From positions 1 through 11,428 of the forward strand of contig CALZAP010000019.1 in the NCBI GenBank assembly GCA_945614335.1: a DNA stretch of 11,428 nucleotides. The letters are read 5' to 3'. The notes beneath the pieces were generated by a model that had not been told where the DNA came from, did no database searches, and saw nothing but the letters and a program-made list of their open reading frames with translations. The position numbers and the translations under genes were made by a program. Shown here piece after piece: positions 1 through 7,740 of this stretch; position 1 is the stretch's first letter, and every line of letters begins with the position of its first letter. The DNA is from an uncultured Prevotella sp. (GTDB lineage: Bacteria > Bacteroidota > Bacteroidia > Bacteroidales > Bacteroidaceae).

Positions 1-55
1 ACCCGTGACCCCATGCGTGACAGGCATGTATTCTAACCAACTGAACTAACGCACC
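1..55 (-). tRNA. tRNA-Asp (anticodon GTC), 3' part cut off by the window edge
   Basis: Read on the minus strand from position 55, the sequence begins with an acceptor 5' strand GGTGCGT, followed by a D arm with AGTTGGTTAGA. An anticodon arm with perfectly paired stem CATGC/GCATG then encloses the loop CTGTCAC, whose anticodon GTC reads Asp codons. A five-base variable region (GGGTC) and the start of the T stem (ACGGG) follow. The T loop, 3' acceptor strand and any CCA lie beyond base 1, so roughly the last 20 nt are missing. A promoter lies just upstream at 81-112. The identity is firm from the anticodon and arm pairing; only the 3' end cannot be checked. Confidence 0.95.
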
Positions 56-80
56 TTGGTTGGTTTCTTATTTGCGGGTG

Positions 81-112
81 CAAAGGTACGAACTTTTTTC
101 CATTCCACCAAA
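81..112 (-). promoter_or_regulatory. Bacteroidota-type promoter for tRNA-Asp
   Basis: On the minus strand there is a -7 box TACCTTTG (81-88), matching the TAnnTTTG consensus, and a -33 element TTTG (109-112), separated by 20 bases. Transcription would start near 75-77, giving a leader of about 20 nt before the tRNA 5' end at 55. The promoter sits in the short gap after the acetyltransferase stop codon at 128, so the tRNA can be expressed independently of the upstream operon. I see no convincing hairpin terminator between that stop codon and the promoter, so read-through is also possible. Confidence 0.8.
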
Positions 113-127
113 TATTTTTGAAAGAAA

Positions 128-631
128 TTACAGAAAAAACTGCAAAAACACCGCTTTTTTGTATTTTTGGCCATCAAAAAGCCAGTCGTCAAGCACTTTT
201 TCGCCTGTAAAGCCAATGGAACGGAACATGTCGAGCACCTGATGATTGTCCTCCGCTATGACTACATAAAGCTGATGGAGATGTATGATTCGACGAGCAT
301 AGTCGAGCAAATACATCACCATCGCCTTGGCATAGCCTTCTCCACGAAAGCCTTTTCTCACCACAATGCCCATCTCCGCCCTGTTGTGTCGTGGCTCAAA
401 GTCGTTGAGGTCGGCAATGCCTATCACCTCTCCCTCTTCGTTTTCTACAATGAGACGCAGCTGGCGGTCGGCGTAGATGTCGCACTGGCTGTTGGCGACA
501 TAGTCGTGGAGAATATAGCGTGAATAAGGTGAATTGCTATAACCCACGGTCCAAAGGTCGAGATCGTTTTCTATCTCATACAAGACGTCGAGGTCTTCTG
601 GTTCAATAGCACGCAATATGACTTTCTTCAT
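128..631 (-). CDS. GNAT family N-acetyltransferase (SpeG/RimL-like)
   Basis: A 167-residue cytoplasmic protein that probably transfers an acetyl group from acetyl-CoA to an amine; the substrate is unknown. The N-terminus (RAIEPEDLDVLYEIEND, from residue 7) is typical of the Acetyltransf_3 branch. The acetyl-CoA-binding motif R-x-x-G-x-A is RGEGYA at residues 96-101, after the strand RAEMGIVV. The later segment VIAEDNHQVLDMFRSIGF (124-141) is the usual motif B region with the conserved Asn and the Phe before the final strands. The length is normal for the family. The ATG at 629-631 overlaps the stop of the upstream glycosyltransferase (ATGA), so translation is probably coupled. It is the last gene of the minus-strand run. 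The overall pattern resembles spermidine/diamine N-acetyltransferases (SpeG), but ribosomal-protein acetyltransferases (RimL/RimJ) look similar, so the substrate should not be inferred. Confidence 0.88.
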   Translation of the reverse strand: MKKVILRAIEPEDLDVLYEIENDLDLWTVGYSNSPYSRYILHDYVANSQCDIYADRQLRLIVENEEGEVIGIADLNDFEPRHNRAEMGIVVRKGFRGEGYAKAMVMYLLDYARRIIHLHQLYVVIAEDNHQVLDMFRSIGFTGEKVLDDWLFDGQKYKKAVFLQFFL

Positions 632-1824
632 CTTATTATTTCACTTAATGTTATTATAGAAGAGGTGGAAGGCTGAAACACTCCCAAGGAAACGGTATGC
701 GGACGGCTGCCGCTGACAAAGGAGAGCATGGAGCCATAGTCAAACACCTCGGGATCGAACACCACAGTCAATGTTTTCCCGCCTTCAGCCACGAGCCTGT
801 CTAATTGAGACGCCACCTCGCCCAGGTCGGAGCAGACGCAGAGCGTGGCCTCAAGTCCGTGTTTGTTGCTTATCTCGCGGCAGGTGGCTATCATGGATTC
901 CGACCCCACACACAACAACGTACCGTTTACCGAGATATTGTTTCGTCGGGCAAAGCCTAACGACATCCTCACACGTTCGGTAAGCATGAGAAGCAGCGCC
1001 GATGATGCCTTCACGATGATGGCCGTCTTTATCGGAATGGAGATAAACAGGCCGAGATGGGAGAAATGCTTCCGGAAAAAGATATGCATGGCCTGATAGA
1101 ACACATGGACATAACGGAACGACGACTTGTGGGTGCTCTCGCCCTTGTAGTGCAAGATGGTCTCAGGCACATACCAGTTGGTGGCGCCCGACTTCAAGAT
1201 GCGGTAAGAGAGGTCGATGTCCTCGCCATACATGAAATAATCCTCGTCGAGCAGTCCCACCTTTTTCAAGACGCTTGCCCGCAACATGCAGAAAGCTCCG
1301 CTCACCACTTCTATCTGCTGAGGAGAGTCCCATGGCAGATGTCCAAGATAATAACGTCCGAAACGGCGGCTCTTTGGAAACATTCCGCACAAGCCGCTAA
1401 GCTTGTAGAAGGCGGTCATGGGAGTCGGAACGCCACGGCGCGACTCCGGAGCCACCGAACCGTCGGCATTCAGCATCCTAACGCCCGCCGATCCTGCCTC
1501 AGGATGACTGTCGAGAAAACTTATCACTCCCTTCACGGCAGACTCAGACACTATTGTGTCGGGATTGAGCAACAGCACATACTCGCCATGCGACTGGCGT
1601 ATGGCAATATTGTTTGCCTTGGCGAAACCGAGGTTATGGAGATTCTCCACTATCCTTACTTCAGGATGATGATGACGTAACAATGCTATGGAATTGTCGC
1701 GCGAATGGTTGTCGACCACAATCACCTCACTGTCTATTCCCCTCAAGGCATGACTGAGGCTGTCGACACACTGAAGCAGATAATGGCTTACGTTATAGTT
1801 TACGATAACAACGGATAGCTTCAT
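628..1824 (-). CDS. Glycosyltransferase family 2 with C-terminal hydrophobic segment and extra domain
   Basis: A 398-residue GT-A fold transferase, probably moving a nucleotide-activated sugar onto a surface glycan or lipid-linked acceptor at the inner membrane. I place the start at 1824: the frame is open to 1854, but the ATG at 1824 is followed at once by the canonical first strand LSVVIVNYN (3-11) and overlaps the upstream stop as ATGA. Visible motifs are EVIVVDNHSRDNS (33-45), the metal-site region LLNPDT (85-90), and the acceptor/catalytic region with GEDIDL (200-205). The set resembles WbbL/rhamnosyltransferase-type GT2 enzymes. A hydrophobic stretch at about 257-281 may anchor or dock the protein. 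Residues about 295-398 form a further alpha/beta-looking segment (strands GTLLCVGS, ATLCVC, LTVVFD) that is not part of the GT2 core. Sugar and acceptor are unknown. Confidence 0.88.
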   Translation of the reverse strand: MKLSVVIVNYNVSHYLLQCVDSLSHALRGIDSEVIVVDNHSRDNSIALLRHHHPEVRIVENLHNLGFAKANNIAIRQSHGEYVLLLNPDTIVSESAVKGVISFLDSHPEAGSAGVRMLNADGSVAPESRRGVPTPMTAFYKLSGLCGMFPKSRRFGRYYLGHLPWDSPQQIEVVSGAFCMLRASVLKKVGLLDEDYFMYGEDIDLSYRILKSGATNWYVPETILHYKGESTHKSSFRYVHVFYQAMHIFFRKHFSHLGLFISIPIKTAIIVKASSALLLMLTERVRMSLGFARRNNISVNGTLLCVGSESMIATCREISNKHGLEATLCVCSDLGEVASQLDRLVAEGGKTLTVVFDPEVFDYGSMLSFVSGSRPHTVSLGVFQPSTSSIITLSEIIR

Positions 1825-2246
1825 GACAGCAGTTCTGATGATTCTGACTGGCAACGGCTTTCACTCGGGAACACGAATGCCATGCTGATGAGACAAATGA
1901 TGGCCATATAGCCAAAGGTGGTCTGCATAAACAAGTAATACAGAATGGTATTGGCAAGCATGAGGCCTGAGACAACTGAGAGGCGAATTGCCGCAAAACC
2001 GGTATAGCGGCTGCCGTCGGCCACCAGACGACGTCTGACTGCCGTGAACTTGAAGAGGCGCAGAGCCAATGGCAGTCCTGCCACCGTAAGAAGTTCGAGC
2101 GCCACTGTCACATAGTATTCAGTCACCTCATTGCCAGCAAGAAATCCCGGCAGTACGACATCGGTCTCGAAGGCAGCCACCATAATCAAGGCGACTACAA
2201 TGGGAATCCAAAATAACAATTGAAGTATTTTCTTAGTTCTTTTCAT
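1821..2246 (-). CDS. Small hypothetical membrane protein, four predicted helices
   Basis: A 141-residue protein that I do not recognise as a named family. It has a basic N-terminus (MKRTKK) and four hydrophobic stretches at about residues 8-28, 45-67, 84-106 and 109-127, with Arg-rich loops (RLF, RRRL, SRYTGFAAIR) between helices 2 and 3. It ends in a Ser-rich polar tail. No catalytic motif is visible. It follows recR by 27 nt, and its stop overlaps the start of the glycosyltransferase (ATGA at 1821-1824), which suggests co-translation with that enzyme. The leader lacks a clear Shine-Dalgarno site and has an A-rich run before the ATG, as is common in this phylum. A role with the membrane-associated glycosyltransferase is only an inference from position. 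Confidence 0.75.
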   Translation of the reverse strand: MKRTKKILQLLFWIPIVVALIMVAAFETDVVLPGFLAGNEVTEYYVTVALELLTVAGLPLALRLFKFTAVRRRLVADGSRYTGFAAIRLSVVSGLMLANTILYYLFMQTTFGYMAIICLISMAFVFPSESRCQSESSELLS

Positions 2247-2273
2247 ATTTTTTTGTAAAGTTGTATTCTCTCC

Positions 2274-2882
2274 TCATCCCTTCATCGGCGTCCTGTTCAA
2301 TATCGAGCGTCCGAGGGTTACTTCGTCGGTATATTCCAGTTCGTTGCCTACAGAGATGCCTCGGGCTATCACGGAGACCGCGACATCGTGTTTCTCTAAG
2401 CGGCGGGAGATGTAGAAGTTGGTGGTGTCGCCTTCCATTGTGGAGGAAAGGGCGAGAATGACTTCCTTCACTCCACCCTGCCCTACCCTTTCGACAAGAC
2501 TGTCGATGTTCAGGTCTGACGGACCAATGCCGTCCATTGGCGAGATGATGCCTCCAAGCACGTGGTAAAGACCATGAAACTGCTGGGTGTTCTCTATCGC
2601 CATCACATCCTGCACGTTTTCCACCACACATATCACAGATGTGTCGCGACTGTGGTCGGAACACATCGGACACACATCGGTGTCGCTGATGTTATGACAC
2701 ACCTTGCAGTACTTCACGTCGTGGCGCAGTCTGACAAGTGCCTCTGCCAGCGAGTCCACGGTGTCGGTGTCTTGGCGGAGGAGATGAAGAGCCAGGCGAA
2801 GAGCAGTCTTTCGCCCGATGCCGGGAAGGCGGGAAATCTCGCCCACGGCCTTTTCCAAAAGCGTTGATGGATATCTGTCCAT
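2274..2882 (-). CDS. recR: Recombination mediator protein RecR
   Basis: RecR works with RecO (and RecF) to load RecA on gapped single-stranded DNA during recombinational repair. The 202-residue length is normal. The N-terminus carries the helix-hairpin-helix segment [21 protein letters not shown] (15-35). A four-Cys zinc finger follows, with C59, C62, C71 and C74 (CKVC, then CPMC). The Toprim domain runs from about residue 82 (SVICVVEN, with acidic E88) to about 176, and the C-terminus has the conserved [13 protein letters not shown] (185-197). The start at 2882 gives [16 protein letters not shown], matching the usual RecR N-terminus. The gene lies 4 nt after the ABC-F gene and 27 nt before the small membrane protein gene, within the same minus-strand run. 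All key residues appear intact. Confidence 0.97.
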   Translation of the reverse strand: MDRYPSTLLEKAVGEISRLPGIGRKTALRLALHLLRQDTDTVDSLAEALVRLRHDVKYCKVCHNISDTDVCPMCSDHSRDTSVICVVENVQDVMAIENTQQFHGLYHVLGGIISPMDGIGPSDLNIDSLVERVGQGGVKEVILALSSTMEGDTTNFYISRRLEKHDVAVSVIARGISVGNELEYTDEVTLGRSILNRTPMKG

Positions 2883-2886
2883 AGGC

Positions 2887-4671
2887 CTACGACTCTATTT
2901 CGCTCAGTTCCAGCCAGCGCATCTCCTTTTCCTCCAGCTCTTCCTTCAATACAGGCAGGCGGCGGCTTTTCTCTGTCAGTTCGTCCACCGACAAAGTGCC
3001 GCTGCACAACTGTTCTTCTATCAGTTTCTGCTCGGCTTCAAGCGATGCTATGTCTTTTTCAAGCTGTTCAAACTCACGTTTCTCCTTGAACGACATCTTT
3101 CTGCGTGTGTCGTTACGATAGGAGGCCGGCATCTTCTTTTCCTTCGGGCCCTCAGCCGTTTTTTCGTCCTTCGACTTCAGTGCCGACCATTCACGATATT
3201 GTGTGTAGTTGCCGGGGAAATCCTGTATCTCGCCATTGCCTTTGAACACGAGCAGATGGTCCACGACACGATCCATGAAGAAGCGGTCGTGGCTTACCAC
3301 TATCACACAACCGGGGAAGTCCTGAAGATATTCCTCCAGAACGCTCAGCGTGGTAATGTCGAGATCGTTGGTAGGCTCGTCGAGAATGAGGAAGTTCGGA
3401 TTGCGCATCAGCACCGTACAGAGATAGAGCTTGCGCCTCTCGCCGCCGCTGAGTTTCGCCACATAGTTGTACTGCTGCTCGGGAGTGAAGAGGAAATGCT
3501 GAAGCAGCTGGGAGGCAGTAAGATGACGACCGCCGCCAAGGTCAACATAGTCGGCAATGGCAGTAACGACATCTATCACTTTCTGCTGCTCGTCAAACTG
3601 AAGTCCTTCCTGTGAGAAATATCCGAACCTTACTGTTTCGCCCACCACAATCTTGCCCGCATCAGGGTTCTGTTGTCCAAGCAGCATCTTGATGAAGGTA
3701 GACTTTCCGGTACCGTTGTTTCCCACGATGCCCATCTTCTCATATCGGCTGAAATTATAGTAGAAGTCGCGGAGTATCACCTTGTCGGGCTCAAATTTCT
3801 TCGAGATATACTGGCACTCGAAAATCTTGCTTCCGATATATACATTCGACGATTTCAGTCGCATCTGCCGTTCCTCAATGCGCTGTCGTGCCACCTTCTC
3901 CAGTTCGTAGAAAGCCTCTTCGCGATACCTTGCCTTGTGTCCTCGTGCCTGTGGCTGTCGCCTCATCCATTCGAGTTCCGTGCGGTAGAGGTTGTTTGCC
4001 CTCGCTATCTCAGCGCGCTTGGCGTCGATGCGTTCCTGCCGTTTCTCCAAGTAATAGGAGAAATTGCCACGATAGGTATATACTGTCCTGTCGTCGAGTT
4101 CCACAATCACCGAGCAAACCCGGTCGAGGAAGAAGCGGTCGTGTGTCACCATGAGCAAAGTCTTGTTGCCACGGTTGAGAAATCCCTCAAGCCACTCAAT
4201 CATCTCAAGGTCGAGATGGTTGGTGGGCTCGTCGAGAATGAGCAGGTCCGGCTCCGTAATGAGAACGTTTGCCAGCGCCACACGTTTCTGCTGTCCGCCG
4301 CTAAGCTGCCCCATAGGTTGTGTGAGGTCGGTAATCTTCAGCTGGGTGAGTATCTGCTTTGCACGCAGCACTTTCTCTTCCTCACCCTTATGGTTGAAGC
4401 ATGCGTCGAGCACCGTTTCTTCGGGGTCGAAATGTGGAGTCTGTACGAGAAATCCCACTTTTATGTCGCGACGGAACACAACGCTTCCGCTGTCACATCC
4501 CTCCATTCCGGCAATGACCGAGAGAAGCGTCGACTTTCCTGTACCGTTTTTGGCTATCAGTCCCACTTTCTGTCCCTGTGCCACACTGAAGCATATATCT
4601 TCGAAGAGCAAGAGTGCACCGAAAGACTTTGTCAGGTTGCGCACTTCAAGCATAGGAGTCTCTTGGGCCAT
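2887..4671 (-). CDS. ABC-F family ATPase (Uup-like)
   Basis: A 594-residue soluble protein with two ABC domains and no membrane part, as in ABC-F proteins that act on ribosomes or nucleic acid intermediates. Domain 1 has Walker A KNGTGKST (41-48), signature LSGGQ (123-127), Walker [13 protein letters not shown] (143-154) and switch His177. A charged linker of about residues 205-275 corresponds to the P-site tRNA interaction region. Domain 2 has GNNGTGKST (317-325), LSGGE (407-411), [12 protein letters not shown] (427-438) and His461. The C-terminal part (about 526-590) is a charged, likely coiled-coil tail, which is typical of Uup. Both catalytic Glu residues (148, 432) are present. A start at Met7 is also possible; 4671 is kept because it lies 2 nt after the engB stop. 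The Uup-like architecture suggests a housekeeping role over antibiotic resistance, but sequence alone cannot settle that. Confidence 0.93.
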   Translation of the reverse strand: MAQETPMLEVRNLTKSFGALLLFEDICFSVAQGQKVGLIAKNGTGKSTLLSVIAGMEGCDSGSVVFRRDIKVGFLVQTPHFDPEETVLDACFNHKGEEEKVLRAKQILTQLKITDLTQPMGQLSGGQQKRVALANVLITEPDLLILDEPTNHLDLEMIEWLEGFLNRGNKTLLMVTHDRFFLDRVCSVIVELDDRTVYTYRGNFSYYLEKRQERIDAKRAEIARANNLYRTELEWMRRQPQARGHKARYREEAFYELEKVARQRIEERQMRLKSSNVYIGSKIFECQYISKKFEPDKVILRDFYYNFSRYEKMGIVGNNGTGKSTFIKMLLGQQNPDAGKIVVGETVRFGYFSQEGLQFDEQQKVIDVVTAIADYVDLGGGRHLTASQLLQHFLFTPEQQYNYVAKLSGGERRKLYLCTVLMRNPNFLILDEPTNDLDITTLSVLEEYLQDFPGCVIVVSHDRFFMDRVVDHLLVFKGNGEIQDFPGNYTQYREWSALKSKDEKTAEGPKEKKMPASYRNDTRRKMSFKEKREFEQLEKDIASLEAEQKLIEEQLCSGTLSVDELTEKSRRLPVLKEELEEKEMRWLELSEIES

Positions 4672-4673
4672 TG

Positions 4674-5285
4674 TCAGTCTTGGCCCTCCTTGAGCTCCTT
4701 GTTTACTTTCTCAATATAGCTGAGCAGTTCGTCGCGCCCCTGTCTGCTTTCGCTCGACGTGACAATGTACGGAGGCAGTTCCTCCCATGTCTCAAGCAGT
4801 TTGCGCTTATATTCCTCCACGTTCGCGTTCACCTTTCCCACACTGAGTTTGTCGGCCTTGGTAAACACGATGCAGAATGGAATGCCACTCTGTCCGAGCC
4901 AGTTGATAAACTCCACGTCGATGGCCTGAGGCTCAAGCCTCACGTCCACGAGCACAAACACCGACACGAGCTGCTGTCGCTGTAGTATGTATCCCCTTAT
5001 CATTCTGTCGAGCTTTGCGATCTCAGTCTTCGACCGCTTGGCATATCCATATCCGGGAAGGTCAACAAGATACCATTCCTTGTTGATGATGAAATGGTTG
5101 ATGAGCAATGTCTTTCCCGGTGTGGCCGATGTCTTTGCCAGTTTCTTGTTTCGGCAAAGCATGTTGATAAGGCTCGACTTGCCTACATTCGAGCGTCCGA
5201 TGAAGGCATACTCAGGCTTGGTGTCGGCGGGACACATGTTGACAACAGGGGCTGAGATTACAAATTCTGCAGTCTTTACTTCCAT
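4674..5285 (-). CDS. engB: Ribosome biogenesis GTP-binding protein YihA/YsxC (EngB)
   Basis: A 203-residue TRAFAC-class GTPase needed for late assembly of the large ribosomal subunit. All G motifs are present: G1 GRSNVGKS (30-37), G2 Thr in TSATPGKT (52-59), G3 DLPGYG (75-80), G4 TKAD (142-145) and G5 TSSE (176-179). The start at 5285 gives the usual short N-terminal strand ([13 protein letters not shown]) seen in phylum relatives. Length and motif spacing are standard. It is 3 nt downstream of the DUF1232 gene and 2 nt upstream of the ABC-F gene, so it is almost certainly co-transcribed. The pairing with an ABC-F ATPase fits a translation or ribosome theme for this part of the operon. Confidence 0.97.
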   Translation of the reverse strand: MEVKTAEFVISAPVVNMCPADTKPEYAFIGRSNVGKSSLINMLCRNKKLAKTSATPGKTLLINHFIINKEWYLVDLPGYGYAKRSKTEIAKLDRMIRGYILQRQQLVSVFVLVDVRLEPQAIDVEFINWLGQSGIPFCIVFTKADKLSVGKVNANVEEYKRKLLETWEELPPYIVTSSESRQGRDELLSYIEKVNKELKEGQD

Positions 5286-5288
5286 ACG

Positions 5289-5672
5289 TCAGATACCCAA
5301 ATCGTCTATTTCCTTTATTTCATCCTCATCAAACCACTTCGCCAGTTTCTCCTTGGCACGGTCTTTTATCTCTGGCTCCACGTTCACCCAGACCTTGCGC
5401 AGCACGTAAACCAGCACGCCGAGGTCGTCGGTAAGGCCTACGATGGGGATTGCGTCGGGGATTGCGTCCAGCGGACTTATCATATATCCCAAGGCACCGA
5501 TGATGAGAGCCTTATCCGTTTTTGAAACATTGTCACTCTGCAGCGTGTAGTAAAGTATCAGCGCCGCGTAAACCAGTTTTGCGCCAGCTCTCTTCGCTAT
5601 ACGTGAAATCTTGTCCACGAAATCGCTTGCCGAGAACTTATTGGCATAACTCATAAAATCAGGTAATTCCAT
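5289..5672 (-). CDS. DUF1232 (YkvA-like) small membrane-associated protein
   Basis: A 127-residue protein with the DUF1232 hallmark at residues 62-83, in which GYMISPLDAIPD is followed by IPIVGLTDD. This is a conserved Pro/Asp-rich hydrophobic turn found in YkvA-type proteins of unknown function. Hydrophobic stretches at about 33-46, 56-70 and 76-93 suggest membrane association. The C-terminus is highly charged (DRAKEKLAKWFDEDEIKEIDD, from 104). It lies 3 nt before engB. The 42 nt separating it from the DUF1460 stop are AT-rich and contain part of a heptamer repeat; I see no TAnnTTTG box there, so it probably depends on the upstream promoter. The molecular function is not known for the family. 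Confidence 0.88.
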   Translation of the reverse strand: MELPDFMSYANKFSASDFVDKISRIAKRAGAKLVYAALILYYTLQSDNVSKTDKALIIGALGYMISPLDAIPDAIPIVGLTDDLGVLVYVLRKVWVNVEPEIKDRAKEKLAKWFDEDEIKEIDDLGI

Positions 5673-5698
5673 AACTTTATATTTTTTAAAAATTCATC

Positions 5699-5735
5699 TT
5701 TCAACTTTCAATTTTCAACTTTCAATTTTCAACTT
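5699..5735. repeat. Short tandem heptamer repeat TTTCAAY, spanning the DUF1460 stop
   Basis: The plus strand shows five tandem heptamers alternating TTTCAAC and TTTCAAT, or about 2.6 copies of a 14-bp unit (5699-5712, 5713-5726, partial 5727-5735). Read on the minus strand it supplies the last six codons (KLKIES) and the TGA stop (5715-5717) of the DUF1460 gene, then runs on into the intergenic gap. I recall repeats of the TTTTCAATTTTCAACT kind as common between genes in Bacteroidota, but the copy number in this genome cannot be judged here. Confidence 0.85.
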
Positions 5736-6593
5736 AACCACCCGAATGCCTGTAAACGTCTTGCGCCTTGCAAGATAAGGCCCGAGCGGTTCAGAATCTT
5801 CCACCACTTTTTTCTTTGTCATGGAGGCATGCAGAAGGTGAAGTCCGTCTTTTTTCCATACGGCAAATCCCACATGCGCAATGTCGAGGCCTTCCTTCGA
5901 TGTAGTGATGGCGATGATGTCTCCGTCGGATATGGCACGTCTCGTCTCCGGCGAGTCTTTCACCAGACGCTTTGGAATATAGTATGCCTCCGCGCCGTCC
6001 ATCTGACGTTCGAGGCGACGTATTTCGGCCACCATTTCAGGATGTTTCACCAGCATCGAATATTTGTCGGGGTTATCGCCCATGAATCTTAGTCTCAGTG
6101 TTTGCTTTGCCACAAATGGACTGGCGGCGTGCTCCACTTCCTCCACTATTCCTTTCCTCGTGTTGTCAACTATCCATTCCGAAAAATAGTGTATTCGACT
6201 CGGATAGCCCGATATCTTGCCGCCACGATACCTTATGGTGCGCAGCGTCGAAAGGAAGTCGCCGAAACGATATTTCCTTGTGGCTGAACAAATGGCCAAT
6301 GCCGTGACATTCTCCACCAGTGTGGTGCAGTCGAGCTGGCGCGTGTTTACCACGAGACGCTCGGGGTCGGCCACCTCAAGCGTGTGTGCCACATAGGGCT
6401 TCCCCAAGAGTCGGCGTGCGAAGAATAGCACCTTGTTGTCGCCGGGCTTGAGAGCCTTCGACTCTTTCAGCAGCCGCTCAACCAGCACGCTATCGGCTGC
6501 CGTGTACACGACATGCCTTTCTACAGCCAACGCCTTCTGGCCACAAAGTAACACCAGAAGACTACACATTATTATATATATATAGTGTCGCAT
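5715..6593 (-). CDS. DUF1460 secreted NlpC/P60-type amidase
   Basis: A 292-residue exported protein of the DUF1460 family. Structurally characterised members of this family are NlpC/P60-superfold cysteine amidases that cleave N-acetylmuramoyl-L-alanine. The N-terminus is a signal peptide (hydrophobic core about 4-17, cleavage likely after ALA at 21-23), so it acts in the periplasm. Key residues are the catalytic Cys89 in QLDCTTLVEN (86-95), His240 in DIAHVGFA (237-244) and HAS at 255-257. GKPYVAHTLE (64-73), just before the Cys region, is also family-typical. The length is normal. The start at 6593 is 1 nt after the DUF4421 stop. A (TA)6 tract encodes residues 4-8. The C-terminal KLKIES and stop lie inside a tandem repeat. 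A role in muropeptide trimming or recycling is inferred from the family. Confidence 0.92.
   Translation of the reverse strand: MRHYIYIIMCSLLVLLCGQKALAVERHVVYTAADSVLVERLLKESKALKPGDNKVLFFARRLLGKPYVAHTLEVADPERLVVNTRQLDCTTLVENVTALAICSATRKYRFGDFLSTLRTIRYRGGKISGYPSRIHYFSEWIVDNTRKGIVEEVEHAASPFVAKQTLRLRFMGDNPDKYSMLVKHPEMVAEIRRLERQMDGAEAYYIPKRLVKDSPETRRAISDGDIIAITTSKEGLDIAHVGFAVWKKDGLHLLHASMTKKKVVEDSEPLGPYLARRKTFTGIRVVKLKIES
6573..6584. repeat. (TA)6 dinucleotide tract in the DUF1460 signal peptide codons
   Basis: Twelve bases of uninterrupted TA repeat lie 7-18 nt inside the DUF1460 coding region, and the tract is flanked by further AT-rich sequence (ATTAT). It encodes part of YIYII at the front of the signal peptide. 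Such a tract could slip during replication, but six units is short. Confidence 0.9.
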
Positions 6594-6594
6594 C

Positions 6595-7740
6595 CTAATT
6601 TTTCGTTTTCTGTTTCCTGTACCTGTCCTTCACCCCGAAGTTCATTCCGAGATAAACATTCAGGCTTCCGAAGATATGATTGGCCGAGAATCTCGACTTG
6701 TGATAGTTGTAGCTGTGGAGTATCACGCTTGCGCCAGTATACCACCGCATGTTGTTATACACAAGACCGAATCGGCCGATGCCGTCGATATTGAAGTTCT
6801 TGAACGTGAATCCCGACTCGTCGTCGCTACCCACATTACCCGTTGACTTCTTGTATGCGAGTGCCGCCGACAAGCTGGAACAGAACAGCCAGTTTTTGGC
6901 AAACACCCAGTTGTACGCATAGCCTACAGACGCGTTCAGGTCGTAATATTTTACACTATTGAACATCAAGGCACTGTCAATCATTAGATTTTCCACGCCC
7001 ACGTTGTCCTCCACCACACGCTTCAACTTGTCGTGGTCAAGGTCGAGGCTTTGCTTTGTATATCCTATGCCGGCAAGCCACGATCCGCAGCTGACCTTCT
7101 GTATTGTGCTCTGCGAAAACGCCGCGGGATATGAGAAGCGGTTGTGGTTGAAGATGTAGTAGAGGTTGAATCCCGTGATGCCAACGTTCAAGCCGTCGAA
7201 ATCCACGTCCTTCAGCTTCGACACGTCCACACCCTCGTCGAAGTGTGCCTTCCTTATCTTATAGTCGTTGCCGGTGCGCCTGTAGAACAGGTCAACACCA
7301 ATCTGCGAACTGTAGAGGCTAAGCGAGAACTCCTTTTTCAGCTTGTTGTCCTTCACACCGATGTTCTTCAGTTCAAAGGTATAGCCAAGAAACAGCCAAC
7401 GCCATCCGAAGTAAGGTCCCACCCTCATGGCAACGTCGGGCGAAAGCATCACTTCCTGTCCGTTGCCGCTCCTGAGCCAATACATGTCGAGGTTGTAGGT
7501 GGTCTGCACCATAAGTGCGTAGTTATAGTGCTGCGGCTCTATATATGCTGTGTCGATGGCGCTAAAGCCACGGACGGTCTTGCGTATTGACCCTATGGCC
7601 GACGAAGTCTCCACCCTTGTGGTGTCGGCAGTCTTTGCCATGGCAATAGCCGGCGCCAAACAAAAGCACATCATCATCACCACACGCCACAACGTGGGCA
7701 AGCCTTCAGTCACCATTATTAAACAACCACTCCTTTGCAT
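6595..7740 (-). CDS. DUF4421 family protein, probable outer-membrane beta-barrel
   Basis: A 381-residue exported protein resembling the DUF4421 family of Bacteroidota. A hydrophobic signal peptide (about 17-33, AIAMA before KTAD) is followed by a region with many alternating aromatic/polar strands, for example WRWLFLGYTFEL, FSLSLYSSQIGVDLFYRR and LNASVGYAYNWVF, and a final strand NVYLGMNFGV close to the C-terminus. This is what an outer-membrane beta-barrel looks like. The start at 7740 overlaps the oxidoreductase stop (TGATG). A second ATG at 7716 (Met9) would give a tidier signal peptide and has an AAGGAG about 13 nt upstream, so the start is uncertain. It is followed after 1 nt by the DUF1460 amidase gene. 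The function is unknown; transport or an envelope structural role are possibilities. Confidence 0.85.
   Translation of the reverse strand: MQRSGCLIMVTEGLPTLWRVVMMMCFCLAPAIAMAKTADTTRVETSSAIGSIRKTVRGFSAIDTAYIEPQHYNYALMVQTTYNLDMYWLRSGNGQEVMLSPDVAMRVGPYFGWRWLFLGYTFELKNIGVKDNKLKKEFSLSLYSSQIGVDLFYRRTGNDYKIRKAHFDEGVDVSKLKDVDFDGLNVGITGFNLYYIFNHNRFSYPAAFSQSTIQKVSCGSWLAGIGYTKQSLDLDHDKLKRVVEDNVGVENLMIDSALMFNSVKYYDLNASVGYAYNWVFAKNWLFCSSLSAALAYKKSTGNVGSDDESGFTFKNFNIDGIGRFGLVYNNMRWYTGASVILHSYNYHKSRFSANHIFGSLNVYLGMNFGVKDRYRKQKTKN

Noticed and set aside
130..170. Possible terminator hairpin from A and T runs at the end of the acetyltransferase gene
   Set aside because: The pairing is only short A-T stretches around a loop inside the coding region, with no G-C rich stem. 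It is too weak to call.
1825..1854. Extended N-terminus of the glycosyltransferase beginning at 1854
   Set aside because: The extra ten codons overlap the upstream membrane protein gene and precede the canonical MKLSVVIVNYN start, which has an ATGA overlap.
2887..4671. The ABC-F protein as an antibiotic resistance factor
   Set aside because: Its C-terminal coiled-coil tail and housekeeping neighbours fit a Uup-like role better, and nothing in the sequence specifically indicates resistance.
2818..4719. Long plus-strand open frames (up to 348 codons) opposite the ABC-F and recR genes
   Set aside because: They are antisense shadows of well-supported genes. They show no domain motifs, and their translations are rich in His, Cys and Leu runs typical of reversed coding sequence.
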